The notes beneath the pieces are model-generated. The model did not search any database. It was not told where the DNA came from and was given only the letters and a program-made list of their open reading frames with translations. Source: Mannheimia pernigra (GTDB lineage Bacteria; Pseudomonadota; Gammaproteobacteria; Enterobacterales; Pasteurellaceae). From it: DNA of 64,000 nucleotides. Made by a program: the position numbers and the translations under genes. This document shows, piece by piece, positions 49,777 through 58,780 of the stretch (position 1 is the first letter of the stretch; every line of letters starts with the position of its first letter). The stretch covers positions 1,674,001-1,738,000 of the forward strand of contig NZ_CP055305.1 of the NCBI RefSeq assembly GCF_013377995.1, in the 5' to 3' direction.

Positions 49777-49831
49777 TGTTACAAAAAATCTGAAAAAACT
49801 AACCGCTTGTAGTAAGTATAGGGATAGAATT

Positions 49832-50125
49832 ATGATGATGTTAATTACTTACGATATTTCTTTTGACACCCCAGAAGGGCAGAAGCGCCTGAGGCATATT
49901 GCCAAATACTGTTTAGATTACGGCATCAGGGTTCAATATTCTGTATTTGAATGCGATGTCACACCCGACCAATGGGTTAAACTCAAACAGAAATTACTCT
50001 CCACCTATAATCCGGAAACGGATAGTTTACGTTTCTATCATCTCGGAAGCAAATGGAGAAACAAAGTGGAGCACCACGGAGCAAAAAAAGCGGTGGATAT
50101 GTTCAAAGATGTTCTAATTTTATAG
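49832..50125 (+). CDS. cas2: CRISPR adaptation protein Cas2
   Basis: A 97-residue ferredoxin-fold protein with the typical first strand MLITYDIS (D8) and the VFECDVTPDQW segment. It dimerises to bridge two Cas1 dimers. Three consecutive ATG codons open the gene, so the start could be 49832, 49835 or 49838. It lies 55 bp after cas1; an uptake-signal core (ACCGCTTGT, 49801-49809) occupies the gap. It ends 199 bp before the first repeat. Confidence 0.96.
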   Translation: MMMLITYDISFDTPEGQKRLRHIAKYCLDYGIRVQYSVFECDVTPDQWVKLKQKLLSTYNPETDSLRFYHLGSKWRNKVEHHGAKKAVDMFKDVLIL

Positions 50126-50324
50126 ATTTTCTGTTATCGCTAGCTACTTGTTCTCATCAATATATAGGGAGGCTAGCGATTTTAAAAGTTCTTTAATAAT
50201 TAATTAGTTAAAAATTTTTATAGCATATTACTGAATGTGCTATACTCAAATCACCCCCTGTAACGACTGCTTTAGCGAAAATCAGGTAATACAACCTGAT
50301 AGCATAACGTATTTTGATATAGGG
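50126..50324 (+). promoter_or_regulatory. CRISPR leader
   Basis: A 199-bp A+T-rich space between cas2 and the first repeat, without an ORF. It begins with a TCGCTAGC / GCTAGCGA inverted repeat (50137-50179) followed by TTTT, a likely end of the cas transcript. ATCAGGT / ACCTGAT (50281-50300) is a second inverted repeat close to the array. By family rule the leader holds the array promoter and the signals for spacer insertion. Confidence 0.75.
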
Positions 50325-51215
50325 GCAGCTACCTACACGTAGCTGTGAGTTGAAACATACAAGGCATTTTGTAGCAGTATGGGTGGTCAAGCAGCTACCT
50401 ACACGTAGCTGTGAGTTGAAACTTTTTATCCGAATAAGTCACTTGCACTGCGTTATGCAGCTACCTACACGTAGCTGTGAGTTGAAACGCTATTGTCCTG
50501 TCTGCCAATGGCGTAAATCGCTGGCAGCTACCTACACGTAGCTGTGAGTTGAAACGATATTTTAGCTCGCTACGCTGCGGGTAAGGTATAGCAGCTACCT
50601 ACACGTAGCTGTGAGTTGAAACTAGTCAAGAGGTGGGCAGTATTTATAATGAGTTGGCAGCTACCTACACGTAGCTGTGAGTTGAAACATCGCAGTATTT
50701 CGCAATTTGGTAGAGCTGGAACCAGCTACCTACACGTAGCTGTGAGTTGAAACAAGACAATTCGTAAAAAAGGAGGGTATATGACCTGCAGCTACCTACA
50801 CGTAGCTGTGAGTTGAAACGCATCCTTGATAAACTTCAAAATCTCTTTCTTATGCAGCTACCTACACGTAGCTGTGAGTTGAAACTGCACCGTCTGAAAA
50901 TCTAAATAGATGCTCATACTGCAGCTACCTATACGTAGCTGTGAGTTGAAACCAGTTATCTCAAAGGATTGCACGCTTCTCAATAAGGCAGCTACCTACA
51001 CGTAGCTGTGAGTTGAAACGCCACCCCTAAGCGTGCGGTTGCCTCTTTGGTCAGCAGCTACCTACACGTAGCTGTGAGTTGAAACAATTTGGAGACATTC
51101 ACAATGGCAAAAATTACAGCAGCTACCTACACGTAGCTGTGAGTTGAAACAATTTGGAGACATTCACAATGGCAAAAATTACAGCAGCTACCTACACGTA
51201 GCTGTGAGTTGAAAC
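50325..51215 (+). CRISPR. Type I-C CRISPR array, 14 repeats and 13 complete spacers
   Basis: Fourteen 32-bp repeats start at 50325, 50391, 50457, 50524, 50591, 50657, 50722, 50788, 50854, 50921, 50988, 51054, 51119 and 51184. Each has the palindromic arms CAGCTAC / GTAGCTG and ends TGAGTTGAAAC. Spacers are 33-35 bp. Repeat 7 has C instead of G at its first base and repeat 10 has one C-to-T change (CTATACG). Spacers 12 and 13 are identical. The GTTGAAAC ends point away from the leader, so transcription runs on the plus strand. A further 30 bp (51216-51245) is a spacer or trailer broken by an IS copy. Confidence 0.99.
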
Positions 51216-51245
51216 ACTGGTTCGGTAAATCGTGAAAATTCAGGA

Positions 51246-51688
51246 TGTAATGGTCTAACCCATAGCAACAAACCAAAGACTATTTTTGATAAACTCTCTC
51301 AAAATGGAGACCAGCAAAATGGTTAAACTTTTTACCCCTGAGTATAAAAAGCAATGTGTTGAAATGGTGTTAGACGGCAAACATAGCGTCAGTCAAGTGT
51401 GTAAAATGATGCGAGTCAGCCAATCTGCCCTAAATCGTTGCTTGAATCGTTAGAAGCGGCAATTTCTCGCCGAGCAGCGGGGAATTCAGCGTTTGCGAGA
51501 AGGCATTTCCCACTCACAACTGTCCCGTTGTTTTTCGTTGAACCGTTCTACCAGCCATCGTTGAGAAAAATCGTCGCCTAATCAAACGTTGATGAGCTTG
51601 CAGGAAACGTTGCTATCCGCCTTTGAGGCAAGCGGTGAAACCTATGGCTCACGGCGTGTATCGCAGGCGGTGACGGATTTAGGAGTAA
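51246..51688 (+). pseudogene. Decayed second copy of the IS3-family element
   Basis: The first 180 bp closely match the right end and orfA of the element at 37306-38504 in opposite orientation, beginning with the same terminal TGTAATGG. orfA (ATG at 51319) is broken by a short duplication after ALNRC and stops. The end of orfA and start of orfB are deleted; a piece of orfB (MSLQETLLS...SQAVTDLG region) follows to 51688, where an IS200-type element begins. The rest of the IS is missing. It interrupts the trailer end of the CRISPR array. Confidence 0.9.
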
Positions 51689-52322
51689 AAAGCCACCTTC
51701 ATAGAAGGTGGCTTTGCTAAAGCCCCCTAGAAGGGGGCAATTAAAATTCGAATTCATAGAACCCGAATTTTTATATATCTGATAAACGAAGTTGCTTATC
51801 TTCTAATTCGTGCTTTTCCTGATATTTCACATACTTCCTTATCATTTCCGCATTGACACCTACGGTGTCTACGCAATAACCTCTTGCCCAAAAGTGGTTA
51901 CCCCACAATTTATGCCTACGTAAATAGGGAAACTTATTGAACAATCTTATTGCTGTTCGACCTTTTAAATGTCCCATTACCTCTGATACAGATAATTTCG
52001 GGGGAATTTTTACCAATAAATGAACGTGATCTATTTGGACATTTAATTCCACTACCTCTACTTTCAACTGCTCACATAAAATCCTCAGCTGAACGTAGAC
52101 TTCCTTCCCGACGTTTCCTTTTAGTATTCTATAACAGCATTTGGGTGTCCAAATTAAATGATATTGACAATGCCAGATAACGTGCGATGATTTTGTAAAT
52201 CGACTCATAGGTTTTTTCCTTATGTTGGTTATGGGGATAACTTTCTTGGAAAATTCTCTATGAGTTTTTTTATTCAGGCAAAAGCCTTTTAAGGCGATGA
52301 CCACCTTCATAGAAGGTGGTTT
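51689..52322 (-). mobile_element. IS200/IS605-family element
   Basis: About 0.63 kb with one tnpA gene and near-identical subterminal hairpins at both sides: AGCCACCTTC / GAAGGTGGCT (51691-51713) and ACCACCTTC / GAAGGTGGT (52300-52320). A further hairpin GCCCCCT / AGGGGGC (51722-51738) lies downstream of tnpA as a terminator. There are no terminal inverted repeats or target duplication, as expected for this family. Exact ends are not determined. No tnpB is present. Confidence 0.8.
51771..52208 (-). CDS. tnpA: IS200/IS605-family transposase TnpA (Y1 HUH)
   Basis: A 145-residue Y1 transposase from ATG 52208 (MSRFTKSSHVIWHCQYHLIW). The HUH metal motif is DHVHLLV near residue 65, and the catalytic tyrosine lies in MIRKYVKYQE near residue 128. 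GYCVDTVG and WARGY are typical. It moves the element as single-stranded DNA. The frame is open 34 codons upstream, but those codons overlap the element's end and are not conserved-looking. Confidence 0.92.
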   Translation of the reverse strand: MSRFTKSSHVIWHCQYHLIWTPKCCYRILKGNVGKEVYVQLRILCEQLKVEVVELNVQIDHVHLLVKIPPKLSVSEVMGHLKGRTAIRLFNKFPYLRRHKLWGNHFWARGYCVDTVGVNAEMIRKYVKYQEKHELEDKQLRLSDI

Positions 52323-52340
52323 TTAGTTAGTAATAAAACA

Positions 52341-52403
52341 TGAGAGTTTCCTTTTTTGTTTAGATTGAATTTGGACACTCATATTCTAAACGGGAAACTC
52401 TCA
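52341..52403. repeat. 63-bp inverted-repeat structure downstream of gyrB
   Basis: Outer arms TGAGAGTTTCC (52341-52351) and GGAAACTCTCA (52393-52403) are perfect complements; inner arms GTTTAGA / TCTAAAC also pair. It could be a large terminator hairpin for gyrB or the fused ends of an insertion sequence whose middle was lost. Confidence 0.6.
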
Positions 52404-52449
52404 ATTTTTAGAGTGAATTGTCAGATCAAGTCTGTTCTTCTACAGTTAA

Positions 52450-54882
52450 TTAGACATCAATCTGAGCATATAATGCGTTGGTTTCTATAAAATCACGTCT
52501 TGGTTCAACTTCATCGCCCATTAGCGTACTGAAGAGCTTATCTGCTGCAATTGCATCGCTAATATTGACTTGCAACATTTTACGAGCTACTGGATCCATT
52601 GTAGTTTCCCATAATTGCTCTGGGTTCATCTCGCCTAATCCTTTATAACGTTGAATAGTTAAACCTTTACGAGACTCTTTCACCAACCAATCTAATGCTT
52701 CAGCGAAGCTACTGATATCTTGACGACGCTCACCACGCACAACGTAGGCTGAATCAGAAAATAAATCATTCAATTCATTACCCAATGCCACAATGTGAGC
52801 GTATTCATTACCATTGATAAAGTTATAATCCAAGCGATAAGTCGTATCCATACCATGAGTGGTCACAATAATGTGTGGCTCGTGAATTTGACGTTCTTCG
52901 TTAAACACCGTATGAATACGATAGAAACTACCGCCTACTTCTTTCTCCATTAAATTAGCCACAAAAGCCTCGCTCCAAGCGGTCATATTTGCTTCATTTT
53001 TTGCAAATTCAACTGAAAGCGGTTTTGAGTAAATTAATTCATTTAATAACAATATTGGATAACGTCTACTTAAACGCCCAATGAGTTTTTGCACGTGATT
53101 ATATTGCGAAATTAAATTCTCTAATGCCACCCCACTTAATGCAGGTGCATCTTTGCTTACATATAAACCTGCGCCTTCAAGGGCAATGTCAATTTCATAT
53201 TGTGCCATTTCATCATTATCTTGAATATAACGCTCTTGTTTACCCTTTTTCACCTTATAAAGCGGTGGCTGAGCGATATAAATATAGCCATTTTCAATCA
53301 ACTCTGGCATTTGACGATAAAAGAAAGTTAATAAAAGCGTGCGAATATGGGCGCCGTCCACATCTGCATCGGTCATAATAATGATTTTATGGTAACGTAA
53401 TTTCTCAATATTGTAGTCATCACGCCCAATCCCTGTGCCTAACGCGGTAATTAAGGTTGCCACTTCTTGTGAAGAAAGCATTTTGTCAAAACGCGCTTTT
53501 TCTACATTTAGAATTTTACCTTTTAACGGTAAAATCGCTTGGTTTTTACGGTCACGCCCTTGTTTCGCCGATCCGCCTGCAGAATCGCCCTCAACTAAAT
53601 AAAGCTCAGACAATGCAGGATCTTTCTCTTGGCAATCTGCTAATTTGCCTGGCAGACCGCCCAAGTCCAGCGCCCCTTTTCGACGTGTCATTTCACGAGC
53701 TTTACGAGCAGCCTCTCTTGCACGTGCAGCATCAATAATTTTAGTCACGATATTTTTTGCATCATCTGGGTTTTCAGCTAAATAGTCTGATAATGCTTCA
53801 TTCATTGAGCTTTCAACCGCACTACGCACTTCAGAGGAAACTAATTTATCTTTTGTTTGTGAGGAGAATTTTGGATCAGGCACTTTTACCGAAATCACGG
53901 CGACTAAGCCTTCACGTGCATCGTCACCTGAAGCATCAATATTCGCATCCGCTTTTTTCAACACACCGCTGTTATCCATATAATTTTTCAATGCACGGGT
54001 TAAAGCCCCTCGAAAGCCGGCTAAATGCGTACCACCATCACGTTGTGGAATATTATTAGTAAAGCAATAAACACTTTCGTTGTAACTATCATTCCATTGC
54101 AGAGAAATCTCTACGCCAATACCGTCTTTTTCAGTCGTCAAATAGAAAGGGGTATTGTGAATATGCGTTTTGCCTTCGTTTAAATATTCGACGTAGGCTT
54201 TGATGCCCCCTTCGTATTTGAAGTGTTCTTCTTTGCCATCACGCTCATCAACTAATTTAATCGAAACCCCTGAGTTCAAAAAAGACAATTCACGCAAACG
54301 CTTTGATAAAATTTTATATTCAAATTCGGTTTTGTTTTTAAAAATATCTAAACTTGGCCAGAAACGAACAGATGTGCCTGTTTTATCGGTATTACCAATA
54401 ATCGTTAATGGTGCATCAGGCTCGCCTAAACTATAGAACTGTTCGTGAACGTGCCCCTCACGGCGAATAGTAAGTTGTAATTTTGAAGAAAGTGCATTTA
54501 CTACCGACACGCCTACACCATGTAAACCACCCGATACTTTATAGGAATTATCATCAAACTTACCGCCTGCGTGAAGAACCGTCATAATCACTTCCGCTGC
54601 AGAAACGCCTTCTTCTGGATGAATGCCAACAGGAATACCACGTCCATCATCTTGCACGGAAACTGAATTATCAGAGTGAATGGTCACGATAATATCTTTA
54701 CAATGTCCTGCTAATGCCTCATCAATGGCGTTATCTACCACTTCAAATACCATATGGTGCAAACCCGTTCCGTCATCGGTATCACCGATATACATTCCTG
54801 GACGCTTACGCACCGCATCCAAGCCGCGTAAAACCTTAATACTTGAAGAATCATAACTTGTTGGTTGAGTTTGTTCAGACAT
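52450..54882 (-). CDS. gyrB: DNA gyrase subunit B
   Basis: An 810-residue GyrB. The GHKL ATPase N-terminal half shows RKRPGMYIGDT (about 18-28), NAIDEALAGHC near 46 and DDGRGIPV near 73. TOPRIM begins EGDSAGGSAKQGRDR near 424, with the metal-binding DADVDG near 500. The gyrB-specific insert and C-terminal KGLGEMNPEQLWETTMDP near 745 are present. It supplies ATP hydrolysis for supercoiling with GyrA. MSEQTQPTSYD at 54882 is the start, with AGGA upstream; 20 upstream codons are open but non-coding. Confidence 0.98.
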   Translation of the reverse strand: MSEQTQPTSYDSSSIKVLRGLDAVRKRPGMYIGDTDDGTGLHHMVFEVVDNAIDEALAGHCKDIIVTIHSDNSVSVQDDGRGIPVGIHPEEGVSAAEVIMTVLHAGGKFDDNSYKVSGGLHGVGVSVVNALSSKLQLTIRREGHVHEQFYSLGEPDAPLTIIGNTDKTGTSVRFWPSLDIFKNKTEFEYKILSKRLRELSFLNSGVSIKLVDERDGKEEHFKYEGGIKAYVEYLNEGKTHIHNTPFYLTTEKDGIGVEISLQWNDSYNESVYCFTNNIPQRDGGTHLAGFRGALTRALKNYMDNSGVLKKADANIDASGDDAREGLVAVISVKVPDPKFSSQTKDKLVSSEVRSAVESSMNEALSDYLAENPDDAKNIVTKIIDAARAREAARKAREMTRRKGALDLGGLPGKLADCQEKDPALSELYLVEGDSAGGSAKQGRDRKNQAILPLKGKILNVEKARFDKMLSSQEVATLITALGTGIGRDDYNIEKLRYHKIIIMTDADVDGAHIRTLLLTFFYRQMPELIENGYIYIAQPPLYKVKKGKQERYIQDNDEMAQYEIDIALEGAGLYVSKDAPALSGVALENLISQYNHVQKLIGRLSRRYPILLLNELIYSKPLSVEFAKNEANMTAWSEAFVANLMEKEVGGSFYRIHTVFNEERQIHEPHIIVTTHGMDTTYRLDYNFINGNEYAHIVALGNELNDLFSDSAYVVRGERRQDISSFAEALDWLVKESRKGLTIQRYKGLGEMNPEQLWETTMDPVARKMLQVNISDAIAADKLFSTLMGDEVEPRRDFIETNALYAQIDV

Positions 54883-54955
54883 TGTTATTCCTACTAATTT
54901 AAAATCGAAAAAATTGCGTGAATTATAGCAGAAAAATGCCAAAATGTATCGTAAA

Positions 54956-55013
54956 ACAAGCGGTTAAATTTCTATTGGAATTTGCAAATTTTCCAATAAA
55001 TTTAACCGCTTGT
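54956..55013. repeat. Inverted pair of DNA-uptake signals forming a long hairpin
   Basis: ACAAGCGGTTAAATTT at 54956-54971 and its complement AATTTAACCGCTTGT ending at 55013, with a further complementary part (ATTGGAA / TTCCAAT) and central AATTTGCAAATT. Nearly the whole 58 bp can pair. It lies between ubiA and gyrB, where a terminator for ubiA is expected. Confidence 0.82.
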
Positions 55014-55053
55014 AGAGAATAAATAAGGGCTAAATTTTTAGCCCTTACTGCCA

Positions 55054-55929
55054 TCAGAAATAAACCCCAACTAAAATCGCAAAAAAGACACCTAAGCCAA
55101 CGTAATGATTGTTCAAAAATGCGTTAAAGCAATCGCTACGCTCTCGTTTTCTCGTTAGCCAACATTGATAAATAAATAGCGTTGCACTTAACGCCAAAAC
55201 AATGAAATAGCCGATATTATACTCTTGTACGATGCCCACTAAGGTTAATAATATCAAGGTGATCAATTGCAATAACGCAATAATTTTATTGTCATATTGA
55301 GCAAATAAAATTGCGGTGGATTTTACCCCAATACGCAAATCATCATCACGATCAACCATCGCATATTGGGTGTCATAAGCCACCGTCCACGCAAGATTGG
55401 CAAAGAAAAGCAGCCAACATTCAAGTGGCAGAGCTTCACTTACCGCCCCAAATGCCATTGGAATTGACCAGCCAAATGCCACTCCAAGCACCACTTGCGG
55501 TAAATGGGTAAAACGTTTCATAAAAGGATAAATAACCGCTAAAAATACGGCTACAAATGAAAGCAAAAAGGTGTATCGGTTGAGCATTAAATTGAGCATA
55601 AAAGCAAACAATAGCAATATCACAAAAATGATTTTAGCCTCTGTAATGGTAACCCTGCCTGTTGCTAACGGGCGTTGTGAGGTACGCTTAACGTGCTTAT
55701 CAATTTCTCTATCTGCATAATCATTAATCACACAACCAGCGGCTCGCATTACAATTACGCCAAGAGTAAAAATAAGCAAAATAGAAAGGGGCGGCATTCC
55801 ATCTGCTGCTATAAATAACGCCCATAATGTCGGATGAAGTAATAGCAAGGTACCAATTGGCTTATCGAATCGCATTAATTGAGCGTAAGCAATCCATTTT
55901 TGTTTAGAGAAAAGGCTTTCTTTATTCAT
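55054..55929 (-). CDS. ubiA: 4-hydroxybenzoate octaprenyltransferase
   Basis: A 291-residue polytopic membrane prenyltransferase with about 8-9 membrane segments. The first aspartate motif is NDYADREID (about 71-79) and the second YDTQYAMVDRDDD (about 190-202). RPLATGR lies near 95. It attaches the polyprenyl tail in ubiquinone synthesis. The start MNKESLF at 55929 overlaps the stop of the upstream DeoR-type gene by 8 bp; the frame is open 5 codons further. Confidence 0.96.
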   Translation of the reverse strand: MNKESLFSKQKWIAYAQLMRFDKPIGTLLLLHPTLWALFIAADGMPPLSILLIFTLGVIVMRAAGCVINDYADREIDKHVKRTSQRPLATGRVTITEAKIIFVILLLFAFMLNLMLNRYTFLLSFVAVFLAVIYPFMKRFTHLPQVVLGVAFGWSIPMAFGAVSEALPLECWLLFFANLAWTVAYDTQYAMVDRDDDLRIGVKSTAILFAQYDNKIIALLQLITLILLTLVGIVQEYNIGYFIVLALSATLFIYQCWLTRKRERSDCFNAFLNNHYVGLGVFFAILVGVYF

Positions 55930-56683
55930 TACAAACTTTAACAATAACGTCTGATTGACTTAAATGATGTTGTAATTCTAGCGGCAAATCAGTATCTGTA
56001 AACAAATAATTTACTTCTTTAATATTTCCTAAACGAACAATAGCATTGCGACTGAATTTTGAGTGATCGGCGACCAACACCACTTGTCTAGCACATTCCA
56101 TTAACGCTCTTTTTACCTGAACTTCGTGATAATCATAATCCAACATTGAGCCGTCTAAATCCACCGCACTAATACCCAAAATACAAAAATCCAAACGAAA
56201 CTGATTAATAAAACGAACCGTTTCTTCGCCAATTAATCCACCATCGCTTCTTAAATTACCGCCCGCTACCGTAATTTGGCACTCTGGATTTTTCATTAAA
56301 ATATGAGCAGCATTTAAATTATTTGTTACTACTTTTAAATTTTTATGTGAAAGCAACGCTAATGCCACAGCCTCAGAGGTTGTACCAATATCTAAAAAGA
56401 TCGACGATCCATTCGGTATTAATTTTGCCACTTGCTGAGCTATCGCATTTTTCTCTTGCGAGAAAAATTGCTTACGGTGCGTATAATCACTATTTTCCGT
56501 GTTAGAAGGTGCTGCCGCTCCACCATGATGACGACGAATAAGATTGTTCTCCGCCATCTCATTTAAATCACGCCGAATAGTTTGTGGACTCACTTTCATC
56601 TGAGCCACTAACTCTTCAGTGCTGACATAACCTAGCTGATTGACTAATTCAATAATTTTTTTATGTCTATTTGCTTGCTTCAT
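55922..56683 (-). CDS. glpR: DeoR/GlpR-family transcriptional regulator
   Basis: A 253-residue repressor. The DeoR helix-turn-helix covers about residues 5-57 (VSTEELVAQMKVSPQTIRRDLNEM at 20-43), followed by the LIRRHHGGAA hinge. The sugar-phosphate sensor domain includes IFLDIGTTSEAVA near 97 and TNNLNAAHIL near 120. Size and HHGGA hinge fit GlpR, the glycerol-3-phosphate regulon repressor, but no glp genes are adjacent, so the assignment rests on sequence pattern. Its end overlaps ubiA. Confidence 0.75.
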   Translation of the reverse strand: MKQANRHKKIIELVNQLGYVSTEELVAQMKVSPQTIRRDLNEMAENNLIRRHHGGAAAPSNTENSDYTHRKQFFSQEKNAIAQQVAKLIPNGSSIFLDIGTTSEAVALALLSHKNLKVVTNNLNAAHILMKNPECQITVAGGNLRSDGGLIGEETVRFINQFRLDFCILGISAVDLDGSMLDYDYHEVQVKRALMECARQVVLVADHSKFSRNAIVRLGNIKEVNYLFTDTDLPLELQHHLSQSDVIVKVCNE

Positions 56684-56710
56684 ATCATTCCTTTTGCAAA
56701 AATTGGGTAG

Positions 56711-56738
56711 AAAAAGACCGCTTGCAAGCGGTCTTTTT
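56711..56738. terminator. Terminator built from two inverted uptake signals
   Basis: A perfect 28-bp palindrome, AAAAAGACCGCTTG followed by its complement. It contains two overlapping uptake-signal cores and has T tracts on both strands; it terminates purB on the minus strand. Confidence 0.85.
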
Positions 56739-56749
56739 TGCGTTATATT

Positions 56750-58117
56750 TTACAATTTATCAACGAGCTCGACAGCATAGCCGATGTAAGTCGCTGGTGT
56801 CATCTCTTTTAAGCGGGCTTTCTCATTTTCAGGAATGTCCAGCTTCTCGATGAACTCATGCATTGCTACTTCATCAACACGTTTACCACGCGTTAATTCT
56901 TTCAGCTTTTCGTATGGTTTTTCAATGCCATAACGACGCATTACGGTTTGAATTGGCTCAGCTAACACTTCCCAGTTTTGATTAAGCTCATCACGTAAAT
57001 GCTGCTCATTCACTTCTAATTTGCTAATGCCTTTTAAAGTTGAAGCATAAGCAATTAACGCATAACCTAAACCTACGCCTAAATTACGCAGCACAGTTGA
57101 ATCGGTTAAATCACGCTGCCAACGAGAGATAGGTAATTTTTGCCCTAAATGAGCGATAACCGCATTCGCTAAACCTAAATTCCCCTCGGAATTCTCAAAG
57201 TCAATTGGGTTCACTTTATGCGGCATTGTACTTGATCCAATTTCGCCTGCAATAGTGCGTTGTTTAAAATGATTTAATGCAATATAACCCCACATATCAC
57301 GGTCAAAGTCGATCAAAATGGTATTAAAACGAGCCACGCAATCAAAAAATTCCGCAATGTAATCGTGCGGTTCAATTTGCGTAGTGTACGGATTCCACCT
57401 GACCCCTAGAGATTCCACAAACTCTTGGCTGAAATTATGCCAATCAATTTCAGGATACGCCGATAAATGTGCATTATAGTTCCCTACTGCACCATTAATT
57501 TTCGCTAAAATCTCCAAATTTTCCAGCTGTTTATATTGTCGCTTTAAACGATAAGCAACATTTGCCATCTCTTTCCCCATTGTGGTTGGACTAGCGGGCT
57601 GACCGTGCGTACGAGAAAGCAATGGAATGTTTTGATAACATTTTGCAATCGCTACTACTGAATCAATCACTTTTTTCCATTCAGGCAATAACACATCTTC
57701 ACGTGCCTTTTTTAGCATTAAGGCGTGTGAAGTATTATTAATATCTTCTGAAGTACAGGCAAAATGGATAAATTCATTCACCGCTTGTAATTCAGGCAAC
57801 ACCTCACACTTTTCTTTTAAGAAATACTCCACCGCTTTTACATCGTGGTTGGTCGTACGTTCAATCGTTTTGATACGATTGGCATCCTCTAACGAGAAAT
57901 TTGCTACAATTTGATTTAGGTAATCGTTTGCTATTTCTGAAAAAGCAGGAACTTCATTAAGTTGTGGGTGAGACGCCAATTTTTGTAACCAGCGGACCTC
58001 AACTTCTACGCGAAATTTTAATAAACCAAATTCACTAAAAATAGGACGAAGGCAAGCAACCTTATCTTGATAACGCCCGTCAATTGGGGATAACGCTGTT
58101 AGAGCAGTAAGTTCCAT
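56750..58117 (-). CDS. purB: Adenylosuccinate lyase
   Basis: A full-length 455-residue fumarase/aspartase-superfamily enzyme of the E. coli PurB type. TTNHDVKAVEYFL near 88, THGQPASPTTMGKE near 171 (catalytic His) and the signature GSSTMPHKVNPIDFEN near 295. It acts twice, in IMP synthesis (SAICAR to AICAR) and in AMP synthesis. hflD precedes it by 33 bp, as in the E. coli hflD-purB unit. Confidence 0.98.
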   Translation of the reverse strand: MELTALTALSPIDGRYQDKVACLRPIFSEFGLLKFRVEVEVRWLQKLASHPQLNEVPAFSEIANDYLNQIVANFSLEDANRIKTIERTTNHDVKAVEYFLKEKCEVLPELQAVNEFIHFACTSEDINNTSHALMLKKAREDVLLPEWKKVIDSVVAIAKCYQNIPLLSRTHGQPASPTTMGKEMANVAYRLKRQYKQLENLEILAKINGAVGNYNAHLSAYPEIDWHNFSQEFVESLGVRWNPYTTQIEPHDYIAEFFDCVARFNTILIDFDRDMWGYIALNHFKQRTIAGEIGSSTMPHKVNPIDFENSEGNLGLANAVIAHLGQKLPISRWQRDLTDSTVLRNLGVGLGYALIAYASTLKGISKLEVNEQHLRDELNQNWEVLAEPIQTVMRRYGIEKPYEKLKELTRGKRVDEVAMHEFIEKLDIPENEKARLKEMTPATYIGYAVELVDKL

Positions 58118-58150
58118 TGTTTTATGTTCTCCAAAATAATAAATGTTCGG

Positions 58151-58780
58151 TTAGATTTGACGATAAAGCTGCTGTGCCTGTTCGAAAATTTTCTTGCGTG
58201 AAAATAAAAACTGCCAGCGGCTACCACCTACTTGTTGCCATAAAATAGCAGCACGAATACCTGCAAGAAGTGATGCACGAATTTTATGTTGAATATCAGG
58301 GCGAACCAAATAATCCTGCATCCCCATCACGTGAATTTTTGTGCCTAATGGGCTGATAATATCGCTATAAATTGAGGCCAAATTCACAATCATTTGATCT
58401 GCTAAAATATTATCTTCATAAAGTGGTAACTGACGTTCAATCTGTTGCAAACGTTGAGAGAGCTGCTGCTTCGCTTCAAGATTTTTATTTAATTTCTGAC
58501 TAAGTGCAATCAAGCTTACCCAATAACGCCCCACTTCAGTATCTAACTTACCATTGCCACCACCTGTTTGAGACATCGCCGTTTCCAACCCTATTTTTAG
58601 ATGAGAAAGATCATCGCCAAATACACTTAGCGTGGACTCAGGCTGCGTCACTAATAAGCTACGGATAGATTGTCTAAATGCTTCTCTATCTGCCGTGCCT
58701 TTATGTGCAAATTGTTGCACTAAATTCGCCGCTTGGCATATTCCAGCATAGGAAATTGTAATATCGTAATAATCTGCCAT
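58151..58780 (-). CDS. hflD: HflD, high-frequency-lysogenisation control protein homologue
   Basis: A 209-residue all-helical, peripheral-membrane protein matching HflD (E. coli YcfC, 213 residues): MADYYDITISYAGICQAANLVQQ at the start is close to the family's opening, and HVMGMQDYL with IRASLLAGIRAAILWQQVGGSR near 168-190 are conserved. In E. coli it lies between mnmA and purB and affects lambda CII. Here purB follows in the same order. Its cellular role apart from phage is unclear. Confidence 0.93.
   Translation of the reverse strand: MADYYDITISYAGICQAANLVQQFAHKGTADREAFRQSIRSLLVTQPESTLSVFGDDLSHLKIGLETAMSQTGGGNGKLDTEVGRYWVSLIALSQKLNKNLEAKQQLSQRLQQIERQLPLYEDNILADQMIVNLASIYSDIISPLGTKIHVMGMQDYLVRPDIQHKIRASLLAGIRAAILWQQVGGSRWQFLFSRKKIFEQAQQLYRQI

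Noticed and set aside
52209..52310. 34-residue N-terminal extension of TnpA
   Set aside because: It reads into the left-end hairpin of the IS200-type element and the conserved protein begins at MSRFTKSSH.
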